Positions 1 to 10,239 of a stretch of DNA of 64,000 bases are shown piece by piece; the stretch's first letter is position 1; each line of letters opens with the position of its first letter. Source of the stretch: Boletus sp. NGJ (lineage: Eukaryota > Basidiomycota > Agaricomycetes > Boletales > Boletaceae); assembly GCA_019096195.1 (NCBI GenBank), contig JAGTXK010000060.1, positions 62,001 through 126,000 of the forward strand. Reading direction: 5' to 3'. The notes beneath the pieces are model-generated. The model was given only the letters and a program-made list of their open reading frames with translations, was not told the DNA's origin and searched no databases. A program made the position numbers and the translations under genes.

Positions 1-604
1 TCACCTGTCAAAATGTGAGTGCCTGAACATGTGGAACGGCCCGGCATTGTTAACTTACAAAGACAGCGCTGGCACCTTTCCATCGGGTGACAATTGAATA
101 TTGAGCGTTGACAAGACGATGAATCGAATTTGCATACCATAATACTGAGAACGTCAGAGATTAGAGGAGGGGGGACTCATTCTCACTGGAGGATTGAAGT
201 GCTCACCGAGAAACGCTCCGCCAGCTCAACGACAGCAATCACTACGACAAAGGTCGGAATAAGTGGGTGGAACTAAGAGATCACTCACTGTATGCGGTCC
301 AGGGAAGGGCATCGGACACACGGCGGAGAGTAGCCAGCTCTTCTTCTGAAGGGAACTCGAGTCCCTCATGGGCACTATCGTCGTCGTCGTCGATAGGTAT
401 CGAATCCTTCTTTTCGAGGGAGGCCGTCAAGGAGAGACGTCGGTCGTCTCCCGCCAGTTTGGCGGCAATACTGTGATCAGGTTCCAGACGGGCCATCCTG
501 CTGGTCAAAGAGTGAGGACAAGGTAAGCGGGATCCGAAAAGCTTAGCTTCTCCTCTTGATGCGAACGAAACTTGTACCTTATTTGATGATAGCGATAAGT
601 CCAC
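1..604 (-). CDS. POT-family peptide transporter, 5' end only
   Basis: Proton-coupled oligopeptide transporter of the plasma membrane (PTR2-like MFS), with only the N-terminus in the window. Exons on the minus strand are 604-289, 241-207, 144-138 (7 nt), 75-59 (17 nt) and one starting at 4 that leaves the window. The first about 105 residues are a hydrophilic cytosolic tail with an acidic DDDDD stretch, ending in TLRRVSDALPWTAY. Joining the exons gives MIAVVELAERFS, then YYGASAVF, which is the start of the first membrane helix and the E-R-F-S-Y-Y-G motif of the POT family. The 7-nt and 17-nt exons are needed to restore this motif and keep frame. The ATG at 604 is the first in this frame. Substrate beyond small peptides cannot be said. 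The family call is strong and the gene is truncated only by the window edge. Confidence 0.85.
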
Positions 605-1457
605 CCAATTTGCACAAGCGTGTGATGCTCATGAGATTAACCAGGTACCGTACGGGGTGAAACTTCATCCTGGCCGTCGTTTGGTTATCCGAAATACGGC
701 AATCATGACCGCGTGGGGTCACCGTGAACGAGGACAGATCAAGGTGGCTTAGCAAGTTCTATCAAGAGTCACCATGAGATGTAGGATAGTTTCAACTGCG
801 TGCATCGCAAACCCGCTTGACCACTGCGGTTCAACATCAGACACATTCCCATCGGTGTCTTTCGCCAACAATGCGAGCATCCCGGATCTCATATCCTAAT
901 AGTCAATGTGTTATCTCAGATCTTATTGTACACAGCCTGGGCGTACTAACCTTCTGCCAAATCCGAAAGCGTAGCTGGCGTTATCTTGACTCTCTGCATC
1001 CAAGAAGTGTTCGGGGGCCATGTGTCGGTCGAACGAATAGTAGAACCCACCCTACCTGAAAGCCTGAGGCATGATGTTTGGCATCACACTGAGCCCTAGG
1101 CTCACTTCTACTCAGATAAGCTGGAAATCCCGCGAAAAAGGTGCTATAAGCCTCATCTATGTCCCCATAGTACCATGCGAGTCGCTATGAGGGGAAGCTC
1201 AGTTAAATGATGATAAACAACTTACACACAGGCGGGACAGGATGCCGCCTCGACGTTACAGCATCATGCAACAAGGGTCTGTCAGTCCGCGCTAGCAGCC
1301 TCAAAGTTAATGAACACCTGGGTCTCCATTACATATATCAGTCTTTGAGTGACTCAGTCTCTGACGCAGCTGCAAGATACGCAGGATTATATCAAAACAT
1401 ATATGCCATGCTCGAAGTACGTACAGTTGCCGAGGCTTCCCTGGAGCACAGTGTTGT
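605..1457. other. Intergenic, no gene seen
   Basis: About 850 bases between the peptide transporter start and the mariner-type element. Open frames here are short and show no recognisable motif or splice-linked pattern. It should hold the promoter of the peptide transporter. Confidence 0.5.
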
Positions 1458-1459
1458 TA

Positions 1460-1533
1460 CAACCGTTTGCAAAGCGATGCGGAAAACATATTTGAGAATT
1501 TGACTCGTCGGAAACTGCCAGAGTAGGACCCCG
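1460..1533 (+). repeat. Left terminal inverted repeat of the mariner-type element
   Basis: 74 bp, matching the reverse complement of 2418-2491 at 67 of 74 positions. Outer flank is TA. Similarity stops sharply after ..GGACCCCG. Confidence 0.9.
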
Positions 1534-1859
1534 GTTGTGCCTAGCCTACATGTGCATGATTAGCTACTTGTGACTGACTGTGACCTGTACTGTATCCACT
1601 ATGCTGCTGCTGTCTCCAGCCTGTGAATCTGAGGAACTCCACATATTTACAATCTCCCTTACTGTCTATTCTCTCCTCAAGAAGAAGGCATCTACTAAGG
1701 GCAAAGTGTCAACATCAAAGGAAGAGAAGTCCATCAAAATCAAAGAACTGCAATTTTCCATCAGTGACAGCAACTCTGGGAGGATCAAGTAGTGTGCACC
1801 ACATATGAAATATTACTGGCCGTGGCAATGCTGTCCCCTGAGTGATCACCCACATGGGC

Positions 1860-2400
1860 AAGAAGATGTGCATCAGTCTTTTGCAGCTTTATCCACAAAG
1901 AGAAGCATATTCATGTCTGGCACTTCTGCTGCAATACGATTCATGTAAATGGCATGCAACTTGTCATTCTGCTCAGCAGCAGAGAAATATATCATTTTTC
2001 ATGTGAGCTGGAGGCGCTTCAGAGCACAGGAAGGAGTAGAGACCATTGCATATACATTGTGCTTCTCCCACAACTGGTGTTGGAGCTCATCAAGATAAAT
2101 TATATTGTGATGTAGATCCACATTTTGAATAAATAAAATATCTGCTGTGCTGAGGATGTGACAGCACCTGACAATGCAAGAGTATGTATGTGTGTTATAG
2201 ACGATGCTGAACCTTCTGTAGAAGTCAAGAGTCTTGTATACAAGTGTTTTCTTGATGCCAAGAAGCCCACATATCTCTTTTATGGTGTAGCCATCAAGAG
2301 AAAGGGCAGGAATGTGTGTTTTGGTGTCATTGGGCATGGTATGGATTGGCATGGTGGGGCTAGTGGTGGTCCAAGTCAGCACAGTGCGTGACAGAGCCAT
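1860..2400 (-). pseudogene. Transposase remnant (HTH plus start of DDE domain)
   Basis: An open frame of 133 codons (2400-1999) reads a helix-turn-helix region with DGYTIKEICGLLGIKKTLVY and then YLDELQHQLWEKHNVY, both typical of IS630/mariner transposases in basidiomycetes. Just past its stop the same frame reads SAAEQNDKLHAIYMNRIAAE and MLLFVDKAAKD. This corresponds to the block around the first catalytic Asp, usually (I/V)DEAAKDERT, with E changed to K here. After that stops appear and no second or third catalytic acidic residue is seen. This is a non-functional remnant of a plain DNA transposon. Confidence 0.8.
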
Positions 2401-2417
2401 CTTGGCTTGGATGAGTT

Positions 2418-2491
2418 CGGGGTCCTACCCCGGCAGTTTCCGACAAGTTGAATTCTCAAATGTGTTTTCCGCATCGCTTTGCAAACGGCTG
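2418..2491 (-). repeat. Right terminal inverted repeat of the mariner-type element
   Basis: 74 bp, partner of 1460-1533, followed by TA. The transposase start codon lies 17 bases inside it. Confidence 0.9.
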
Positions 2492-2493
2492 TA

Positions 2494-3663
2494 ACTATTC
2501 CTCATTCTTTGAGTCAGCATCAGACGTTTGAGCTGAGACACTCTCACTGTACTAGTCACTGATCTGCGAAGCGAAGCCGAGGGTGAACAAGTGAAAGAGC
2601 ACTAGAGTTGCAGCCGACCACAAATTTCGAAGGGCAGGCTGAGCGATTCATGTGCATGAAGTGCAGTCTGAACTTTGAAGCGAGGTCCAAATCATGTCCG
2701 CGAAAATATCACGGACCCATTTACATAGTCTGTGGAAGTCAGACAATTCCTCGCATCCAGTCAGCATCTGAACTCCATACGAGACGTGGTTGCCCTGTAT
2801 CTCCGTCACGGACTCCTTCTGTGCCTTCAAATTGGTGGGTTGCGCCGTCACCGAGGGGCGGCCGCGCGACCCAAGCGTTTCTCGGCAACCTTTGTAATTC
2901 ACTCGACAACATGTGGCCTGTAGATTCAGCGTGGTAATGTCAGTACTCCGACACTGAGCAGACACTCTCTTCTTTCCAGACCAACAGGTAACTAGACTGT
3001 ATATCTCTCAAAGCTCAGTCTGGCCAACATGCAAAATTGCGGTTGGCTGTCTTTGGAGGACAAGTCACGAGAAGCAACGCTGCAAACACGTTTCTACCTG
3101 CAGTCGTGAATCAGCGTGGATATCATGCCTCAGCCCAAGATCCTGGTTGACCTCTAAACCATGCAAGGCCTTCCAACTTTCGAGTCTGAGCCGCTTCAAT
3201 CCTCGCCGTTAGCAGCACACGCTCTTAGTGCTGTGGCGACCGCTTCTGTCTTAATAGCGAGCATATCTATGCCTGCTTCTCGTCACCAAACCATCTCGGT
3301 GCGCATTCATCTCTCCCCATGTCGTCCTTCGGGCCTCATCAACTCAACCGCAAGCTGGTCGAAATGCTTCCCTTTGCCTCTTCCCTGTGCATTCTCGCCG
3401 CTCTCGCCACCGGTTCCTTCGCCCTGCAAAGTGGCGCCAATATTTCTGCTTCCACTGATGTCAGCAAATCTAGGATGTACTCCAGCGCCATTTCAAGCAT
3501 TATTGCTGCGGTCACCCCGATGCTGGCACTCATTTATTTCTGTCCGTTATACTTGTTGTACCGACACTCCAGACGCCATCCAAGAACGCTCAACAAGGTA
3601 TCTGGAATTCGTATTCAGCAGTATGGTCCACGTAAGTCTAGGAGCCGTTCAACGGCTCCGCTC
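2494..3663. other. Intergenic, no supported gene
   Basis: About 1.2 kb. Several open frames exist (for example 3161-3697 plus, 2648-2965 minus). The 3319-3600 stretch encodes a hydrophobic segment (AISSIIAAVTPMLALIYFCP) followed by basic residues, so part of it might be transcribed 5' sequence of the MARVEL-like gene or a separate small membrane protein. I could not join it to anything conserved. Confidence 0.35.
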
Positions 3664-4468
3664 ATGGCGATGGCCTTGTGGCTTACACGTGCTATAGTTA
3701 TCTATATTTTTCTGCTGTTCAGCAGCTTAGCACAGGTTCATTCATTCACATTGGTGTCTTGGATCACTAAATAACTGCATTGCGAAATATAGGTTGCCGA
3801 TGCGACTTGGATTTTATTACAGTACAAGTACAATAACAACGCACCTGATCTAGCGACACGTACAGGAGTGCGTTTCCTTCTGTAAGTACATTCCGCTACA
3901 ACACGTTCCCTTGTTGACATTGTGCAGGTTTGCAGGATGTTGGACCACCGTCACGTCTGGAACGTATACCCTTTTCTTCCTTGACCCGCTCTGGTCACGA
4001 CGTCCGATTGCATCGATTGGCACGCAAGCAGTATGGGTGCTCGTAACGTGGGTCTTCTGGGTAGCAGGCACCGGGGTGCTCAACAAATCCCTTCCCTCGC
4101 TATTCATGAATAATTCATGCGAAGGAGTCGTCTACTGCGGGCAGTTGCAAGCACTGTTCGGTGAGTGTACTGTTAGTGCCTGTAGATACCGCCGCTGACC
4201 ACCCGCGCAGCACTCTCGGTTATCGAAATGTTGGTATTTGACGAAAACCGAGTGTTTGCTATTCTGACTTGAGCAACCTGGCAGACTTACTTTAACATTT
4301 GGCATGATGGTTATGACATGGCTGGTGTGGAGGTCTGCGCGGTACGTCCGTCAACCAGTGGTGATCAGAGTACCCCCAATATGACACGGTATTGGATGCG
4401 TCGGGGAGTAGGCGGTAGACAAATCTGAATTGTGCAGGCATGGTGCAATATTGTCGAACTCACGTTGA
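3664..4468 (+). CDS. MARVEL-like four-helix membrane protein
   Basis: Predicted exons 3664-3735, 3793-3881, 3928-4160, 4211-4233, 4274-4341 and 4438-4468 give 171 residues in frame. Order: helix 1 (IVIYIFLLFSSLAQVADATW), a short loop with YKYNNNAP and TRTGVRFLLFAGCWT entering helix 2, helix 3 (AVWVLVTWVFWVAGTGVL), a Cys-containing outer loop (NSCEGVVYCGQLQALFA), and helix 4 (LTLTFGMMVMTWLVW). Length, four helices and the C-G-(Q/H)-L-x-A-L element match small MARVEL-domain proteins common in Agaricomycetes, whose function is unknown. They are thought to sit in membrane microdomains. The acceptor at 4274 keeps the frame, but the alternative at 4285 cannot be excluded. The start could lie further upstream. 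Confidence 0.65.
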
Positions 4469-4757
4469 AACCATCTCTTTATACCCGCACAAGAAACGTC
4501 TCGTCTATTACAATGACCCTTTAGTCAGATTGATTCTGGTCACTCTTTATGTCCTAGTCAATGTTGAAATACGATGTCGCTGAACGAGTGCAAGCTAGTA
4601 TAGCATCTCCACCCTATCCATAGCTACTCCAGGGAAACATTTGTGTAAAAGACGTGTCCGTAGAATCTCCGCGGATTCCAGAGTATTCATTTTCGAAAAT
4701 TTTAGAGTGCCGCTCTCGCTTGAACCTGGTTCCGGATGGCAGAATCGGCAACTCTCT

Positions 4758-4822
4758 GATTGGTCGGAGCGGGATTGCTTGCGGAACAAACCGGCACGAT
4801 CGGGACCTCGAATATATATTTA
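4758..4822 (+). promoter_or_regulatory. Promoter elements of cytochrome c
   Basis: GATTGG at 4758-4763 is a reverse CCAAT box (HAP/NF-Y site, known to drive respiratory genes in fungi). A run aatatatatttaa at 4811-4823 is a good TATA element about 100 bases before the ATG at 4924. Sites are seen and their use is inferred. Confidence 0.5.
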
Positions 4823-4923
4823 ATTTGAGGCGAAAAAAAAAGCTGAGCACGTTTTCAGCTCTTTGGTCTGTCATCCACGTCACTCTAGGTTCAACGCCGT
4901 TTTTGTTTGCCTGCTTTATTGCA

Positions 4924-5405
4924 ATGCCTTTCGCTCCTGGTTCGTTCAACACCTTTCCATCAAACTCGCGTTGATATCTCTGGCACAGGTGACGCTAACA
5001 AGGGTGCTGGACTCTTCAAGACGCGTTGTAAACAGTGCCATAACGTCGGCGCTGGTGAGCCCAATGTAGTCGGACCCAACTTGCACGGGTAAGAACGACT
5101 CGACTTCAGCTCGGAGTCTGTTTGCTAATTCGTACCCAGGCTTTTCGGTCGTAAAACTGGACAAGTGCCAGGCTACCAGTACACTGCTGCCAATGTGAAC
5201 AAGGGTGTTGTATGGGACGAGTCTACACTGTTCGACTATCTCGAGAACCCTAAAAAAGTACGTTGTTTTTCTTGCGGTATTTGGACCAATCATGGACATT
5301 TCCACCTCGGAGTACATTCCCGGTACCAAGATGGCCTTCGCGGGTCTCAAGAAGGAAAAGGACCGTAATGACCTCATCACCTGGCTCAAGGAAGCTGTAC
5401 GCTAA
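4924..5405 (+). CDS. CYC1: Cytochrome c
   Basis: Soluble electron carrier of the mitochondrial intermembrane space, passing electrons from complex III to cytochrome c oxidase. Exons 4924-4939, 4989-5088, 5140-5257 and 5313-5405 give 108 residues, the usual fungal length. The haem motif CKQCH (C-x2-C-H) is at residues 20-24, after [18 protein letters not shown]. Other signatures are [15 protein letters not shown], the [15 protein letters not shown] block with the axial Met ligand, and [11 protein letters not shown] at the end. The first exon is only 16 nt (MPFAP plus one base). Nothing is missing. Other respiratory genes in the window are COX4 and COQ4, not adjacent. Confidence 0.97.
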
Positions 5406-5740
5406 ATTTGTTTTTTTGGTTTCCATTGTCAACTAAACATGACTCCTGCTTCAAATATTTCTAGACCGCTTAATTTTATATCCCATCAGCACGGATTCGA
5501 TCCACCATCTACATTATCGCTAGCTTGCCAGGTCCTATTCCATAGATGACCACACTCCACACTCCACGCATACTCCCCCACTCAGACTGTATACATTTTA
5601 CGGCCGAGGATTATATTTGCCTTGGAACCTTTGGGACCAAGCAATAGATAAATCTTTCGCCGAAATATAACATGAATATGTGCAAGGTACAGAGTATAAA
5701 TTAAGAGGTATGGCGATATAGATAGCTTGCGAGATCACTC

Positions 5741-7335
5741 TTAGGCATCGTAAACGAGAAGATACGATGGTCTGATTGCATTCTCCGCGTAGCAGACTAG
5801 CTCGTCGTAGTTCAAGGAACCCCCGAGCGCAACTTCAGCAAGAACCTGAATCGTCCAGGCGTAGTTAGCACCCAAACGAGCAACCGAAGATGCCACGAAG
5901 ACACACCGAATCATAGCCTGGTGGAGGTGCGGTCAGCTTTGAGTTGTCCTGCGTCATCTTATATCCTTTCCCAACGACAACTTTGTTAAGAAGTATCGCC
6001 TTCTGCCTCGAAGGCTTGACGTTGCTTGAGTAGTCGTTGGATTTCGAAGAGGTCGAGGACGTGTAGATGCCCGCACCGAACCTGACATCCTTCACGGTCA
6101 TCACGCTGTTCGTCACAGGAAACCAGTCACTTGCCTGCCCCAACCAGTCTTCTTGCCGAAGAGATTCAAACTGTACGATGTACGGATGATACCACAGAGA
6201 GAGCACGATGTCGACGAGCAGAGGGTGCTGTTCCCGCTATCCCCAAGAAGACATTCCCTCGTCGTTCCGTGCCAACGACGGTTTTCGTTTCCAGGAGACC
6301 GTCCGGCAGCTACAAATTTGCCTCGAATCTCGACAGACGTCCTGTCGGTGGTCATGAGTAAGACGAGAAGTGTGTATGGATAGCAGAATCGTCACCCACC
6401 GATATGCTTCGTATTTCGCAATAGAAGTAGGGTGTCCAATGACTTTGTACACTCGGCGTACGGTTGGACAAGGTGTCTGGTGCCGCCACGAGGCCTTGAA
6501 TTGGTCGGCAACTGCGCACTATCAGACATCTGAGCACTGACGAAGTTACTATAGCATACCGCTCTTGAAAGTGTTATGCGCATTGTGGACTTCAAGTAGT
6601 AGTGGCGCGCTCTTTCCCGCCTTCGAAGTGCACGACTGACCGCAAAAGTGGCCCTTCTTGACGGCTTTCCCGCACAGCAGGCAGCCGTTCTTCAGTGGTC
6701 TGAAGCGCAGAGCCGTAAGTATTGCATTGACTAGATTGGATTGCGTGACTACGGACTTGGAGGGTGCTACGGGTGCTCCTCCTCCTGCAGCGCCTGTAGC
6801 CTTTGCTTGCTGCGCGCAAGTTTTGCTACAGAAGGAATGAGTCGTCTTCCCATCGTTGTACTTGGGCTGCTTGTGACAGTACTGCACGGTATTACATCAC
6901 CATCAAGGTTTACGGAAATTGACAACAAAGGCAACCTACGTCACACATGTTGGCTTTGGCACGAGGGACCTTGGCGCTCTTTCCCCTCGCAGAAGGGTTA
7001 CCGCCTGACGCAGTCTTGTTCTGAATCTTGGCAGCACATGTCTTGCCGCAGTAGGAGTGGGTCTTAGTTCCATCAAAGTATTTGGGTTTCACGTGACAAA
7101 CCTGCAAGGGGAATCAATGGAGGGTGCCACATGCGTTAGGAGAGTGGCATACATCACAAAGACTGGCTGCATTCGTCGTGGTCTGTCGACGGCTTGGGGC
7201 ATTGAACGCTGGCTGCGCTTGCGGGGGTTGAGCCTGAGCTGATTGTGCCTGGGCACTTTGCGCGGCTAGGTATTGACCAGCCATCGTACCAAGCACAGAG
7301 AGTGCAGCATGCATGGGTGGAAGTGCAGCACTCAT
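5741..7335 (-). CDS. PARP-domain ADP-ribosyltransferase with N-terminal Cys-rich fingers
   Basis: Exons 7335-7153, 7101-6940, 6881-6560, 6511-6400, 6341-6135, 6081-5907 and 5845-5741 give 421 residues. An Ala/Gln/Pro-rich start (LAAQSAQAQSAQAQ) is followed by three small fingers: CDVCHVKPKY..YCGKTCA, CDYCHKQPKY..FCSKTCA and CLLCGKAV..FCGQSCT. The PARP catalytic fold follows, with the NAD-binding His in RRWHGT, the Tyr in FGAGIYTSSTSSK, and an acidic residue in GGSLNYDELV giving an H-Y-E triad. PAGYDSV-type and RPSYLLVYD ends are also present. It would transfer ADP-ribose from NAD+ to protein or nucleic acid, and the target is unknown. The intron at 6134-6082 has a GC donor (gcaagt). A second PARP gene follows on the same strand and a NADAR gene sharing the finger lies beyond. 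Confidence 0.88.
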
Positions 7336-8374
7336 ATCGAATCAGATAGTGCCTGCTTTCTCTCCGAAGGAAGTTAATGTGTTGGTGTGGGTTGTCAGCA
7401 ATCGCTCGTCAAGAGCAACTCAAGTGTGCGGATAAGACAAGAAGGATGGTTGTTGATGCACTGGGCAGAAGGGATGTTTTATAGCCATAGGACGAGCACG
7501 TAGCGCGGCGTGATAACTGCTCGAGCAATGCGATTAGCGCGTGTTCTCCGCGAGGGTTGGATAAACTTCGTGGTTGGGGAGTTTCTCATTTTTGCCGCCA
7601 TTGTTCGCAGTGTGGCTGGATGGAGTCTGTGTTTGTAGTTGCCGAGGTAAAGCCCGCCTCGACCTCGGCACAAGGCAGCCGCACCTCGCGCATGGCAATA
7701 ATGAACACGTGCAAGTATCAGTACGCTTGGATCCGGGACTGCATTCTTGACCACACGAGAGTGTAGTAATGGAGACGGTGGATTTGTGGACAACACAGCA
7801 TCTCTGTGCTACCGGCTAAGCTAGATGCGATGCAGCGTGTACCGACAATCGGCAGCTGCAATGGTGGTAGCAAAGGGTTTAGTACTCACATTCTACTTCA
7901 TCATTTCAATTTTCAAGCCTCAAGGTCTGGAGGGAATTGTCGAATGTTCAAAAAATCAGTATACTTCTAACGCTGTAAAAAAGATAGCCACACAACTTGG
8001 CTTTTACAAGGGTGTGTTAAGAACAAGTAGAGAAGGCGTAACTTGGATGTTTGTCACACGACATTGACTCGTCACACTTTCGATGAGATGGTTCCGAGTT
8101 GAACGTTGAACGTTGAACGTTTGAACCATCATCTCAGAAAACTGGCTGCATGAGCTAGTACGCGATGTTCGGACATTAGATCCTTGATATGCAACTCACG
8201 CTTAGATATATACAGTGAGAATAAGGCACTAAAATACATGCGTCATAGTACAATCGTGGATATGGCTATCATACAAAGTATGTGGGTATCAATGCATAGA
8301 TAAACATCCGTATAAATACTCGTGCAATCGTTGCGACAGTAAGCAGCAGGGGCCGTGACCTTGATCTTCAGCGA
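7336..8374. other. Intergenic with a short tandem repeat
   Basis: About 1 kb between the two PARP genes. No conserved frame seen. Holds the GTTGAACG repeat at 8098-8125 and presumably the promoter of the first PARP gene. Confidence 0.5.
8098..8125 (+). repeat. Short tandem repeat of GTTGAACG
   Basis: Three near-perfect copies of an 8-base unit (gttgaacg, gttgaacg, gttgaacg-ttt) lie between the two PARP genes. No function can be assigned. Confidence 0.7.
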
Positions 8375-9546
8375 TCATGACACGAGAGGCGTCTTAAACA
8401 TCATCCGCACAAATGCCTTCAGATTTGGTGCACGTTTTGGCTTGTCCCCATACACGACCAGATACGCTGGACGCACACTGTCATTATCGTAGGTGACCGT
8501 TTCTAATTATTGATCATCATTCACGGACCTGGCAAACTGCGTACGTGACCCGACGAACCTTCATAATTCAAGTCCCACCCAATTTCTCCAGCGATCTGTA
8601 AAAAAGAAAGGTCAGATAGATAATCGTGAGGGGCACCATCCCATACCGAGTCGTATCCAGGCGGTGGTGCGATTAGGTCGGGAGCATTTCGATATCTCTT
8701 GTAGGGCTTTCCTACAGCAACGCGACTGAGAATCATTACTCGCAGACAGGCACTTTCAGAGAGACTGGAGATATAATCATCTGCCTCTGTTATGTATAAG
8801 CACCATAGTTAGCGCTAGCAGTAAACCCAGAGGACATACTCGAGGAGCAAGATGTGGTATAGATGCCGTGTCCGAATCTGAACCGCCATCAAAATATACC
8901 TTTTCCAAACGTAATTTCACATACCGCTTGAACGAATTCTTTGAACCTGGTAGGTACATGAGAGCAGGTGAAGAGAAGCAAGTGAATAAACTTACCACAC
9001 TTGCTCACATCAAATGAGCTGCGCAGGATGGAGCATAGATAGCATTGTTTGAGACCACAGAGGAGCACACTGGCTGAAGACTCCCCTAATAGACATGCAC
9101 GGTTAGTACCGTGGAAAAGGAGTTTCTCGTTTCCTCGCTTGTCTCTAGCTTTGAGAGTGGCCTGGACTTGGCCCCTGCAATATATTAGGGATAGGAGTTC
9201 GCCGATGGGAAGGAGAAGGTAACTATATACCTATAGTTGAGATAGGGTTCGAGCGCCGGTTCTGGCCAGAGAACCTTGAAGATATATTGGATGTCGGGTC
9301 TTGCTTTCTTACGATGACGCCACCCTTTGACGAAGAGTTGCTCTACTATATTTGTAACACACATCGACCTGGTTTTAAACTGGCTGAAAGCAAGGATATT
9401 CACACACCTTCAGCGAAGCTGGGGTTATCTCTATCGAGTCGGACCAGCCGATTTCGTCGACCAGTGGAGGTGTTCACTGGGTTATCTAGAGAAAATTCAT
9501 CGGGAGGCACCAGCTTTACCCATTCATCTTTGTAGGGAGAAACCAT
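8375..9546 (-). CDS. Second PARP-domain protein
   Basis: Exons 9546-9408, 9342-9231, 9174-8996, 8946-8925 (22 nt), 8877-8840, 8786-8647, 8595-8559 and 8502-8375 give 264 residues in frame. Catalytic features are FVKGWRHRKK, the His in LLFHGTNRACLLGE, the Tyr in RFGHGIYTTSCSSK, and the Glu in GWDLNYEET, so an H-Y-E triad is kept. The end reads RPAYLVVYGDKPKR, parallel to the upstream paralogue. A trace of the finger may remain just before the chosen start (FCTNRGLRF), so the gene probably begins further upstream. A 57-codon frame opening at 10012 with a good gtaagc donor is a candidate first exon. Same strand and family as the neighbour, with low identity, so an old tandem duplication. Confidence 0.8.
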
Positions 9547-10239
9547 GAACCTGAGACCGCGATTTGTGCAGAAGGAACGAACAAGAAGTGATGAGAGATT
9601 ATATGTTGCCCATGGCGCACCTCACCCCCGCTGCACCCCATCGGCACTGACAATGAGAGGGAACCGACCCGTGTCGTACAGGTTGCTTGTCACGACGTGG
9701 GCGATTAGTCAACCTTATCCGCGGTCATTGCGATACAGCACAATTGACGCGACGGGTGCCTCCATTTTGCAATTAATTTGCTCTGAGTTGATTCCACTCG
9801 TCCCACGTACATGAAGCGAGTCGTGTGCTTACCATGCAGTGTCCACGCCGTTGATGGCTGTAGCCTCTAGGCCGCCCGGAAAAGGCAAGTGAGTAAGATG
9901 GAGTAAGGCGCAGCCTGGCAAAACACGTTGCAGAGGTTGCACGTTGCATCTGAATGGCTTGTCAAGTGTGCGCAGTCTGGGAGAACGAATGAGCTGGGTC
10001 ATTCTGGTGCCTGCCTTCTTCTAGCTTATCCGGCTCCCCCTCGTGGCGAACCCCATCATTCCGAGATATTTGCATCGTGAAGGGTGTCAACTACATCGCC
10101 TTGCCGAAGCTTTATAACGGACTCTCTTCTCGTGAGCTGTAAGGAAACTGTCATCTGAACTTACACTGACTCGATCACCACCTCGTATATCTTCAAAATT
10201 CTCTATCTACTCGTTGCAATCTTCGTGATCACGTTCGGA

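Larger units (their letters stand above)
1460..2491 (-). mobile_element. Decayed Tc1/mariner (IS630-like) DNA transposon
   Basis: A 1,032-bp element bounded by 74-bp terminal inverted repeats (1460-1533 and 2418-2491) that both start CA(A/G)CCGTTTGCAAAG. Each end is flanked by TA (1458-1459 and 2492-2493), the target duplication expected of Tc1/mariner elements. The inside carries a minus-strand transposase remnant whose ATG (2400) lies 17 bases inside the right repeat. The DDE catalytic half is largely lost, so the element cannot move by itself. The interior is CpG-poor, as expected of an old methylated copy. The seven differences between the two end repeats are all transitions. Family assignment rests on the HTH region, the IS630-type block and the TA flanks. 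Confidence 0.85.
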
